Assembly: GCA_017453765.1 (NCBI GenBank)
Contig: JAFTEG010000327.1
Span: forward strand, 1-9,057
Reading direction: 5' to 3'
Source: Selenomonadaceae bacterium
GTDB taxonomy: Bacteria > Bacillota > Negativicutes > Selenomonadales > Selenomonadaceae
Length of the DNA: 9,057 bases
Shown here: positions 1-5,154 of the stretch, piece after piece
Layout: each line of letters starts with the position of its first letter
Numbering within the stretch: the first letter of the stretch is position 1
Notes under the pieces: generated by a model
Told to the model about the DNA's origin: nothing
The model's database searches: none
The model's input: the letters and a program-made list of their open reading frames with translations, nothing else
Program-made: the position numbers and the translations under genes

Positions 1-10
1 ACGTGCGCCC

Positions 11-45
11 GTCCGCGCAAGTCGCCGGACGCGACTTCTGCGGAC
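11..45. repeat. GC-rich hairpin at the left edge
   Basis: Arms 11-25 and 31-45 pair over 15 positions with one G-T wobble and one mismatch, around a five-base loop. It lies directly upstream of a family A palindrome. A different GC hairpin sits in the same place before the second family A copy (3203-3253), so a GC hairpin may be part of the repeat. There is no adjacent T-run of the terminator kind. Function unknown. Confidence 0.5.
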
Positions 46-58
46 ATGTTTCTTTTTG

Positions 59-141
59 TTACTTTTTCTTTGCGCCAAAGAAAAAGTAAATCCTAAAAAC
101 CTTAAAAATTATTAAAACTTGAATTAGTCAACACGCCCTAG
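59..141 (+). repeat. Dispersed palindromic repeat, family A copy 1
   Basis: Positions 59-89 form a perfect 14-bp inverted repeat around a CGC loop (core CTTTG-CGC-CAAAG). It is followed by an A/T-rich tail ending in ACACGCCCTAG. The stretch 68-141 matches 3260-3332 almost base for base over about 74 nt, with one single-base gap and a handful of substitutions. A third copy of the core lies in reverse orientation at 3366-3394. No transposase or coding capacity is visible, so this is a non-autonomous intergenic repeat or a structured RNA element. Confidence 0.75.
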
Positions 142-184
142 CTACCGGCTAACAGCTACTTGTCGTGACGGCTAAAACTTACAC

Positions 185-213
185 TTGCCAATTATCAATA
201 TGTGTGGTAAACT
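185..213 (+). promoter_or_regulatory. Candidate sigma-70 promoter for a short transcript
   Basis: A TTGCCA -35 box (185-190; 5 of 6 consensus) is followed by a 17-bp spacer and TAAACT (208-213; 4 of 6), with an extended TG at 205-206. Transcription from here would start near 220 and meet the terminator at 263-291, giving an RNA of about 70 nt. Assigned by eye. Confidence 0.4.
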
Positions 214-240
214 TTTTTTTGATAATACGATATCAAAAAC

Positions 241-260
241 AACTTAACATATTAGCTACA
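241..260 (+). repeat. 20-bp direct repeat, copy 1
   Basis: AACTTAACATATTAGCTACA recurs at 404-423 with a single T-to-C change. The copies are 163 bp apart and bracket the terminator and the leader-like sequence. If both were translated they would be in different frames, so the conservation is at nucleotide level. Confidence 0.7.
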
Positions 261-262
261 AG

Positions 263-292
263 AAAACCCCCGACGGCTAATCGGGGGTTTTT
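263..292 (+). terminator. Strong rho-independent terminator
   Basis: Arms 263-273 and 281-291 form a perfect 11-bp stem (AAAACCCCCGA with TCGGGGGTTTT) around the loop CGGCTAA, followed by further T. The A-run on the 5' side means it could work in both directions. It ends any transcript from the promoter at 185-213, or read-through from left of the window. No open reading frame of convincing quality precedes it, so it probably ends a small RNA or a leader. Confidence 0.85.
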
Positions 293-425
293 GCGCTTTT
301 TGTGGTTGAACGCTAACCGGCGGGCTCAGCGGCTTTTACTGTCTGTCGAGCCACTTGCAAATGTAGTGCGTTGCTACACCTGCCAAAACAGACAGAATAA
401 ACGAACTTAACATATCAGCTACACC
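293..425 (+). other. Leader-like region resembling phage immunity leaders (tentative)
   Basis: No convincing gene lies here. A weak 81-codon frame from GTG 165 to 410 runs through the terminator and encodes stretches such as KPPTANRGF and NVVRCYTC. From memory, these resemble the short Icd/Ash-like leader peptides found next to C4/CI antisense RNAs of P1- and P4-type phages. Other structure includes CTGTCTG (339-345) paired with CAGACAG (389-395) and a TGTAG/CTACA hairpin (362-378). GCTACA recurs at 255, 373 and 418. No antirepressor gene follows, so at most this is a relic. The resemblance is recalled, not computed. Confidence 0.25.
404..423 (+). repeat. 20-bp direct repeat, copy 2
   Basis: This matches 241-260 at 19 of 20 positions. 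It lies just after the last codons of the weak leader frame. Confidence 0.7.
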
Positions 426-506
426 CCCTTCCATTGAAAGATTAGGGGCAAAGCCACCGCAGAAAGTATACAAAAAATTTGGCGCTGATACAAGCTATAA
501 TAAAGT

Positions 507-536
507 TTGACAGAAAAAATTCGTCTTTGTTATAAT
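507..536 (+). promoter_or_regulatory. Consensus sigma-70 promoter for the DUF116 gene
   Basis: A perfect TTGACA (507-512) and a perfect TATAAT (531-536) are separated by 18 bp, just upstream of the SD sequence at 547-555. The predicted start near 543 gives an almost leaderless 5' end, with only about 17 nt before the TTG start. This is the strongest promoter in the window by sequence and suggests constitutive expression. Confidence 0.85.
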
Positions 537-559
537 CCCTTAAAAAAGGGGTGACAATC

Positions 560-1330
560 TTGATTAGCACAATTTTACCTGCGCGACCGAAAAAAAGATT
601 ATTCTTAGGCTTATTGCTGGTGACGGAATTTTTAATGGCGCTTATGCTTTACGGCGCATGGAAAATTTCTTATCTCGGACTTGAAAATATTTTTGAGTAC
701 CTGCCGGCAATTTTCGGCGCGTTTTTAATTTTTATATCAACGTTTTCATTCGGCGCACTGTGCAACATGGTTTTGGCGGTAAAAGGCTTGCCGACGTTAA
801 AATTGTTTCACCGATACAGCTTTGCAATAATAAAATTTTTATTTCCCGTAGCCGTGAGAATCGGAAAAATTTTCGGCATAAAGCGGCGGCAACTTGAAGG
901 CTCATTTATCGCAGTCAGCAACTTGATTTTTATGAAAAGTAAAATCAAAGTGCCGGCGAAAAAATTATTGGTACTGGCGCCGCATTGTCTGCAACTTGCC
1001 GGCTGTCCGCACAAAATTACACGCGATCCGAATAACTGTAAGCGTTGCGGCGGTTGCAACATCGGCGACTTAATGAAACTTTCCGATGAACTCGGCTTTG
1101 TATTTTTCGTGGCTACCGGCGGAACTTTGGCGCGGCAAGTCGTGATAAAAAATCGTCCGCAAGCCGTACTTGCCATTGCCTGCGAACGCGATTTAATGAG
1201 CGGCATTCAAGACGTGTTTCCACTTCCTGCAGTCGGCGTGCTTAACATTCGTCCGAACGGTCCCTGTTACAATACGCGCGTCGACATTGACGAGGTTAAG
1301 CGCACGCTTTCACAAATCATTGAGAATTAA
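560..1330 (+). CDS. DUF116 family membrane-anchored cysteine-rich protein
   Basis: This is a 256-residue protein of the DUF116 family (PF01976), whose biochemical function I do not know. Residues about 14-77 hold two hydrophobic segments that would anchor it to the inner membrane. The C-terminal half is the DUF116 domain: PHCLQ, GCP, an NCKRCGGCNIGD cluster, an ATGGT loop, ACERDL and GPCYNT. Seven cysteines (143, 149, 160, 163, 166, 208, 236) sit in these motifs and suggest an iron-sulfur or zinc site; that is inference. I chose TTG at 560 because GGTGAC (550-555) lies exactly 4 nt before it, the same spacing as for the gene at 3664. The in-frame GTG at 551 overlaps that SD. It has its own strong promoter and appears monocistronic, with a 73-bp gap to the next gene. 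Confidence 0.88.
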   Translation: MISTILPARPKKRLFLGLLLVTEFLMALMLYGAWKISYLGLENIFEYLPAIFGAFLIFISTFSFGALCNMVLAVKGLPTLKLFHRYSFAIIKFLFPVAVRIGKIFGIKRRQLEGSFIAVSNLIFMKSKIKVPAKKLLVLAPHCLQLAGCPHKITRDPNNCKRCGGCNIGDLMKLSDELGFVFFVATGGTLARQVVIKNRPQAVLAIACERDLMSGIQDVFPLPAVGVLNIRPNGPCYNTRVDIDEVKRTLSQIIEN

Positions 1331-1352
1331 TTAACTTAGTAAGCATTTGAGA

Positions 1353-1381
1353 TTGAGTTGGCAAAAATTTTTGCTTGTAAT
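1353..1381 (+). promoter_or_regulatory. Candidate promoter with palindrome in the spacer
   Basis: TTGAGT (1353-1358) and TGTAAT (1376-1381; 5 of 6) are 17 bp apart. A perfect 14-bp palindrome, GCAAAAATTTTTGC (1361-1374), fills most of the spacer, where a repressor would block RNA polymerase. An alternative reading is TTGGCA (1358-1363) with TAAATT (1381-1386), also at 17 bp. It would drive the EamA gene and perhaps the DeoR gene behind it. Confidence 0.4.
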
Positions 1382-1403
1382 AAATTTTTAAGCCGGTAAT
1401 ATT

Positions 1404-2297
1404 TTGAAAATGAAGTTAGCTTTAATATTCGTGGGACTTGCGGGAGTTTTATGGGCAAGCTCCGGTGTCGCCGCGCAGGATTTTTTCAGCCACTCTGACA
1501 AGTCGCCGTTTGAACTTACAAATATTCGTATGTGTTCGGCAGGATTTATAATGTTGGTCGTGATAATTCTGCGCGGAAGGTTCAAACATTCGGCGGCAAT
1601 TTTAAATCGGAATAAAAAATTTTGTTGGGACGTTTTTGTTTACGGCTTAATCGGCATTGTAATGGTGCAGTTCACGTACTTTCAAGCGATATCGATAGGC
1701 GGCGCGGCGGCAACTACCGTAATACTTTCTGCGACGCCGGCAATGGTTGTAATTTGGCATTCGATTTACGGCAGAAAATTTCCTTCGCGCAGAGATTCAG
1801 TCACCGTGCTTTTGGCAATGTTCGGCGTATTTTTATTGGTGACCGGCGGAGATCCCACAAAATTAATCGTGCCGTTAGGTTGCGTGTTTTGGAGTTTGTC
1901 AAGCGGCGCGGTATTTGCATTCAGCGCGATTTTTCCAAAGCACCTTTTCAAAGCGGGAATAGATCCCGCGTTTATGACAAGCGTCGGTATGTTTACATGC
2001 GGCTTGACGACGTTTTTGTTTGTCGACGAATGGAATTGGAGTCCCTTTCTTACGGCGGAAAATTTTTTTGACGTGGCATGGATAGTAATTTTCGGCACGG
2101 TGATAGCGTTTTTATCATTTAACGCGGGCTTGAAATTTTTAACGGCGGAAGAAGCGACGGTCACCGCGCTGACGGAGCCGGTGTCCTCTGTCATAATCAG
2201 CTACTTTATTTTCGGTACGGCATTCGGCTTAATCGAATCAGTCGGCATAGTTTTGGTGTTCATTGCAATTTTAATGCCGGTGATTGTGAGGAATTAA
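1404..2297 (+). CDS. EamA/DMT-superfamily membrane transporter
   Basis: This 297-residue, strongly hydrophobic protein has the length and layout of drug/metabolite transporter family permeases: two tandem EamA domains, roughly residues 5-140 and 155-295, and about ten membrane helices. The N-terminal GLAGVLWASSGVAAQ and the TEPVSSVIISYFIFG stretch near residue 260 are typical of the family. Members export or take up small metabolites such as amino acids; the substrate cannot be read from the sequence. The start is uncertain: TTG 1404 follows a weak GGTAAT, and ATG 1410 two codons later is equally possible. The DeoR gene starts 63 bp downstream with no terminator between, so the two may be co-transcribed. 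The stop codon is the end of the first heptamer of the repeat tract that follows. Confidence 0.88.
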   Translation: MKMKLALIFVGLAGVLWASSGVAAQDFFSHSDKSPFELTNIRMCSAGFIMLVVIILRGRFKHSAAILNRNKKFCWDVFVYGLIGIVMVQFTYFQAISIGGAAATTVILSATPAMVVIWHSIYGRKFPSRRDSVTVLLAMFGVFLLVTGGDPTKLIVPLGCVFWSLSSGAVFAFSAIFPKHLFKAGIDPAFMTSVGMFTCGLTTFLFVDEWNWSPFLTAENFFDVAWIVIFGTVIAFLSFNAGLKFLTAEEATVTALTEPVSSVIISYFIFGTAFGLIESVGIVLVFIAILMPVIVRN

Positions 2298-2346
2298 GGA
2301 TTAAGAATTAAACTACTTACTACTCACTACTTACTACTCACTAACA
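2291..2346 (+). repeat. Phased heptanucleotide repeat tract
   Basis: Eight 7-nt units lie in unbroken register: GAATTAA, GGATTAA, GAATTAA, ACTACTT, ACTACTC, ACTACTT, ACTACTC, ACTAACA. The first contains the EamA stop codon and the last runs into the AAGGAG ribosome site of the DeoR gene. This is a short tandem repeat filling the intergenic gap. A related ACTACTC-ACTA stretch precedes the last gene of the window (8912-8922). Confidence 0.8.
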
Positions 2347-2360
2347 AGGAGACTTTTAAA

Positions 2361-3131
2361 ATGTTTATGGAAGAACGACAGGCAAAAATTTTAGAACTAC
2401 TCGCGCAGAACGGCAAAGTTTTAGTGAAAGAGTTGGCAGAAAAATTCGGCGTCACGGAAGATTCTATACGCAAAGACTTAGGCACGTTGGAATTAGAAGG
2501 ACAGCTAAAACGAACCTACGGCGGCGCCGTTGCCATAAAAGAAAAATTACACGTGGCGGAGGCTAATCGACGAAGAATAAGCGACGTTGAAGCCAAAAGA
2601 AAAATTGCCGCTGTTGCCGTGAAGATGATGACGCCGCAGGATTTAATTTTCCTCGACACGTCGACAATAAGCATTGCCATTGCAGAAATTTTGTCGAAGG
2701 TTGAAACCGAATATAAAATTTTGACGAATATGGTTGACGTGTTAGTACTTTTGGCGCGTAATCCGAAGATAAATTTAATTTTTGCAGGCGGACAAATTAA
2801 TAAAAGTCGTGACGGCTTTTTTGACGAGCTTAACCTTGAATTTATGGCGCACTTTCGTCCCAGCCTTGCCTTTATCGGCGTGGTAGGCATTGACATTGAA
2901 AAAAATTCCCTTTCGACGAACGATTCAAATACCGGCATGCACAAGCGCCGTATGATTGAACTCAGCAAAAATGTCTACGTTATCGCCGAATCAAGAAAGT
3001 TCGGCACGGAGGCCAATTTCACTTTCGCGACGTTGCAGAAGGTATGCGGCTTGATAACCGAGACTGCCCCGCCTAAAAAAATTCTTGACGCGGCTAAGAA
3101 AATGCAGGTTGAAATTATTTTGCCTGATTAG
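2361..3131 (+). CDS. DeoR-family transcriptional regulator
   Basis: This 256-residue cytoplasmic regulator has the standard DeoR architecture and length. Residues about 3-57 form the winged helix-turn-helix (EERQAKILELL, then VKELAEKFGVTEDSIRKDL and the GGAV wing), and about 75-235 the DeoR C-terminal sensor domain. The sensor shows IFLDTSTISIA, ILTNMVDVL, FAGGQ and a KRRMIELSKNVYVIAESRKFG segment. Such proteins usually repress sugar or nucleoside operons and are released by a phosphorylated sugar; the effector here is unknown. ATG 2361 follows AAGGAG (2346-2351) at 9 nt; ATG 2367 is a less likely alternative. No sugar-metabolism gene is adjacent in this window. Target genes may lie elsewhere, or it may regulate the EamA gene upstream. 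Confidence 0.9.
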   Translation: MFMEERQAKILELLAQNGKVLVKELAEKFGVTEDSIRKDLGTLELEGQLKRTYGGAVAIKEKLHVAEANRRRISDVEAKRKIAAVAVKMMTPQDLIFLDTSTISIAIAEILSKVETEYKILTNMVDVLVLLARNPKINLIFAGGQINKSRDGFFDELNLEFMAHFRPSLAFIGVVGIDIEKNSLSTNDSNTGMHKRRMIELSKNVYVIAESRKFGTEANFTFATLQKVCGLITETAPPKKILDAAKKMQVEIILPD

Positions 3132-3202
3132 TTGATTAGGCGCTGTTGAATAACTCAAAAGTAAAAACTCCGCAAATTACGTAAAATCCGCAGTAGGTGA
3201 GG

Positions 3203-3253
3203 CGCGCACGGGGCGAAGCGAATGATTAATGAGCTTTGCCCGCCCCGTCCGCG
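3203..3253. repeat. GC-rich inverted repeat
   Basis: Arms 3203-3215 and 3241-3253 pair at 12 of 13 positions, with CGGGGCG and CGCCCCG at the top. An inner AAGC/GCTT pairing (3216-3219 with 3233-3236) can extend the stem. It lies immediately upstream of family A copy 2. The bases after it (AAATTTCTTTG) are not a proper terminator tract. Confidence 0.6.
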
Positions 3254-3256
3254 AAA

Positions 3257-3332
3257 TTTCTTTGCGCCAAAGAAAAAGTAACTCCTAAAAACCTAGAAAT
3301 TATAAAAATTTGAATTAATCCACACGCCCTAG
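3257..3332 (+). repeat. Dispersed palindromic repeat, family A copy 2
   Basis: The core TTTCTTTG-CGC-CAAAGAAA (3257-3275) retains 8-bp arms. The tail to CACACGCCCTAG matches copy 1 (68-141) with one gap and few substitutions. The left arm has diverged relative to copy 1. Confidence 0.75.
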
Positions 3333-3365
3333 TTTAAGCTCTTATAACATTTTAAATTTTTTAAT

Positions 3366-3394
3366 CTACTTTCTTTTGGCGCAAAAGAAAGTAG
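3366..3394 (-). repeat. Dispersed palindromic repeat, family A core in reverse
   Basis: This is a perfect 13-bp inverted repeat (CTACTTTCTTTTG with CAAAAGAAAGTAG) around a GCG loop. Read on the minus strand it is the family A core. The minus-strand sequence before it, toward 3410, resembles the ATGTTTCTTTTTG stretch before copy 1. It faces copy 2 across about 33 bp of A/T-rich DNA. Confidence 0.7.
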
Positions 3395-3407
3395 CAAAGA
3401 AAACATT

Positions 3408-3516
3408 GCGGCATTAAGTGCGTCCACGTTTTGGCGATTTATAATTTATGTGTTAGTTCCGCGCTCTCCACGTTACGGTGATTCAGACGTTACGCACCGA
3501 CGCCGGTTAATGCCGC
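3408..3516. repeat. Long interrupted inverted repeat
   Basis: GCGGCATTAA (3408-3417) is complementary to TTAATGCCGC (3507-3516). Next to it GTGCGT (3418-3423) pairs with ACGCAC (3492-3497), leaving a 9-nt bulge and an interior of about 68 nt that contains a duplicated ACGTTACG. It could be a structured RNA or the remains of a mobile repeat. No coding sequence is evident. Confidence 0.5.
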
Positions 3517-3600
3517 TCGCTGATTTAAACTTTGTCACGTTGACTTTATTCAACGTTGCCTAATTCAAAAAGTTTTAATCGGCTTTAAAAAACTTTTAAG

Positions 3601-3629
3601 TTGAAAAATCTGCACTGATAATTTAAAAT
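3601..3629 (+). promoter_or_regulatory. Sigma-70 promoter for the small secreted protein
   Basis: TTGAAA (3601-3606) and TAAAAT (3624-3629) are each 5 of 6 to consensus and are 17 bp apart. The predicted start is near 3636, about 15 nt before the SD region (3648-3659). A/T-rich imperfect dyad arms directly upstream could be an operator. Confidence 0.65.
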
Positions 3630-3663
3630 TACACGCGTAGAAATTTGTAAAGGGGTGATTTAG

Positions 3664-4083
3664 TTGAAGTTGAAAATTTCTTTGATAGCGGCACTTGTTT
3701 TCAGCGTTTTGTTGTCAACGGCGGCATTTGCACGCGGCAACGAAGTAGAAATCATTAACAGAACCGGTCAGGATATCCGCGCGCTTTACATTAGTCCCGT
3801 TGCAAGAGACCAGTGGACGCGTTGCGCCGGCTCCATTAGCAGGGGTGACAGCGAGGACATTTATGTAAATTCCGGTAGCACGAAGTATTTTGACATTCGT
3901 TGCACCTACAGAAACGGTGACGAAGACATTTGGTACGGCGTTGACTTGTACAATTCAAGCACCGTGACTTTAGGGCGTGAAGGTCATTTCAGAACCAATG
4001 ACAGCGGCAGTTCCCATCACAGACGGCATCGCGGTTACGACGATGATGACGATGACGACGACGCAAATGTCCGCCGTTACTAA
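3664..4083 (+). CDS. Small secreted protein with an acidic Asp8 tail
   Basis: This 139-residue protein starts at TTG 3664, 4 nt behind GGTGAT (3654-3659). Residues 1-23 are a clear signal peptide ending in STAAFA, so the mature protein is exported to the periplasm or outside. The body (24-110) looks like a compact beta-rich domain, with NRTGQDIRALYISP, EDIYV, YFDIRC and DEDIWYGVDLY. Its two cysteines (54 and 80) could form a disulfide. The tail is low-complexity: a His/Arg cluster (118-123) followed by eight consecutive Asp residues (126-133), then NVRRY. Proteins with an N-terminal 'N-T-G-x-x-I-x-x-x-Y-I-S-P' pattern occur as uncharacterised secreted proteins in many bacteria. I do not recognise a named family and assign no function. 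Metal or cation binding by the tail is only a guess. It has its own promoter. Confidence 0.8.
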   Translation: MKLKISLIAALVFSVLLSTAAFARGNEVEIINRTGQDIRALYISPVARDQWTRCAGSISRGDSEDIYVNSGSTKYFDIRCTYRNGDEDIWYGVDLYNSSTVTLGREGHFRTNDSGSSHHRRHRGYDDDDDDDDANVRRY

Positions 4084-4139
4084 GTCTACAACGCCTAAAA
4101 ATGCGAAAAAAACTTTTACATTTATTTTTAATGAAAGCG

Positions 4140-4148
4140 TGATATAAT
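4140..4148 (+). promoter_or_regulatory. Extended -10 promoter for ftsX
   Basis: TGA then TATAAT (4143-4148) makes a perfect -10 with an extended TG. No good -35 lies at 17 bp; a TTTACA at 4115-4120 is 22 bp away. The expected start is near 4155, inside the inverted repeat that covers the ftsX ribosome site. Confidence 0.6.
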
Positions 4149-4172
4149 TCACTCCAAAAATTTTTGGGGTGA
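4149..4172 (+). promoter_or_regulatory. Inverted repeat sequestering the ftsX Shine-Dalgarno
   Basis: 4149-4160 and 4161-4172 are complementary at all 12 positions, with one G-T wobble. As RNA it would fold with a small A/U loop. The right arm contains GGGGTGA, the ftsX SD; the left arm TCACTCC is its complement. It may also act as a DNA operator at the transcription start. Confidence 0.55.
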
Positions 4173-4183
4173 TTTTTTTATTT

Positions 4184-5071
4184 ATGAAGTTTCAGACGAT
4201 AGAATATTATTTCCGCGAAGTCATAATCTCAATGATACGAAATCGCTGGATGAGTTTTGCCTCAATCGGCACGGTGGCAGTGTCACTTTTCATTTTGGGC
4301 GTATTTTTAATTTTGGTAATGAACATGGGCAAAATGGCGTCGTCACTTGAAAGCCGCGTACAAATTTCCGCGTACCTCAGCGATAACATTTCAAAAGAGG
4401 AACGCGACGACATTGAAAGAATGACGCGGGATTTAAGCACGGTGTCAAAGGTCGAGTACATACCGAAAGAATCAGCGATGAAAATTCTGCGCGAAAGGCT
4501 CGGCGAAAACCGTAAAATTTTGGACGCGCTGGGCGAATCAAATCCCCTGCCAAATTCATTTTTGGTGACGGTAACTTCTGCGGACTCCGTGAAGTCAACT
4601 GCGGCGGCGATTGAAGATTTATACGGCGTCGAAGAAGTCAAGTACGGTCAAGACGTGGCGTCGAACCTTTTCAACCTTACGCACTTAATGCGATTTTTCG
4701 GCGCGGTGTTGACGGTAATTTTAACCGGCGCGACGATTTTCATAATTGCCAACACGATAAGACTTACCGTCTTCGCGCGGCGTAAGGAAATTGCAATTAT
4801 GAAGTACGTCGGCGCAACGGATTGGTTTATTCGCTGGCCTTTCATTTTGGAAGGTATCGGACTCGGGATAATCGGCGGCACGTTAAGCGCCATTGCACTT
4901 CGGAATTTTTATTCGGCAATGACGGAAAAAATTTATACGACGCTGGCATTTTTCCCAATGGTTGAACAATATCCCTTTATGAATTACGTGACACTTTCGC
5001 TGATTTTGGCGGGAATTTTTGTAGGGATTTTGGGCAGTACGGTTTCACTGAAAAGATTTTTGAGAGTTTAA
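4184..5071 (+). CDS. ftsX: Cell division protein FtsX
   Basis: This is the permease-like half of the FtsEX complex, which carries ATP hydrolysis by cytoplasmic FtsE across the membrane to activate murein hydrolases. The protein is 295 residues, usual for the family. It has an N-terminal FREVIISMIRNRWMSFASIG segment and a first membrane helix at about 27-49. An extracytoplasmic domain follows to about 165, then three C-terminal helices (about 170-195, 218-240, 270-290). The ARRKEIAIMKYVGATDWFIRWPFILEG signature lies between helices 2 and 3. I chose ATG 4184 because MKFQTIEYYFRE matches the usual FtsX N-terminus; GTG 4169 lies inside the SD. The SD-to-start gap (10 nt from GGTGAT) is longer than for neighbouring genes. 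FtsE is not upstream, where it normally sits. The M23 peptidase 83 bp downstream is the likely partner. Confidence 0.93.
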   Translation: MKFQTIEYYFREVIISMIRNRWMSFASIGTVAVSLFILGVFLILVMNMGKMASSLESRVQISAYLSDNISKEERDDIERMTRDLSTVSKVEYIPKESAMKILRERLGENRKILDALGESNPLPNSFLVTVTSADSVKSTAAAIEDLYGVEEVKYGQDVASNLFNLTHLMRFFGAVLTVILTGATIFIIANTIRLTVFARRKEIAIMKYVGATDWFIRWPFILEGIGLGIIGGTLSAIALRNFYSAMTEKIYTTLAFFPMVEQYPFMNYVTLSLILAGIFVGILGSTVSLKRFLRV

Positions 5072-5154
5072 ATTTTATTTTGAACGTTGAATATTTTTAA
5101 GCGTTTGATTTTTATTTTCGAGTTTAAAATTTTTGAGAGTTGGAGCGGTAGCCG

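Larger units (their letters stand above)
3132..3663. other. 532-bp intergenic region with nested inverted repeats
   Basis: No gene is supported here. In order it holds a GC hairpin (3203-3253), family A copy 2 (3260-3332), an inverted family A core (3366-3394), a long interrupted inverted repeat (3408-3516), the direct repeat ACGTTACG (3470-3477 and 3487-3494), and a 7-bp hairpin (3537-3556). A/T-rich imperfect dyad arms (3567-3578 and 3585-3600) then abut the promoter of the secreted-protein gene. I see no clear intrinsic terminator after the DeoR gene. Confidence 0.7.

Noticed and set aside
59..89. Family A palindrome as a rho-independent terminator
   Set aside because: The stem is A/T-rich apart from its tip and is followed by A/T-mixed sequence, not a T-tract. 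No gene ends next to it, and it recurs as part of a longer repeat.
165..410. 81-codon frame from GTG 165 as a normal gene
   Set aside because: It has no SD, its start lies upstream of a candidate promoter, and it reads straight through a strong terminator. I treat it as leader-like sequence with uncertain translation.
551..559. GTG start for the DUF116 gene
   Set aside because: It overlaps the SD (GGGGTGAC); TTG 560 has the standard spacing.
3203..3253. Intrinsic terminator of the DeoR gene
   Set aside because: The stem is GC-rich but the loop is long (about 25 nt) and no T-run follows; the next bases are AAATTTCTTTG. It is better described as part of the repeat block.
4169..4183. GTG start for ftsX giving an N-terminal MIFLF extension
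   Set aside because: This GTG is part of the SD itself, and the family N-terminus begins at the ATG at 4184.
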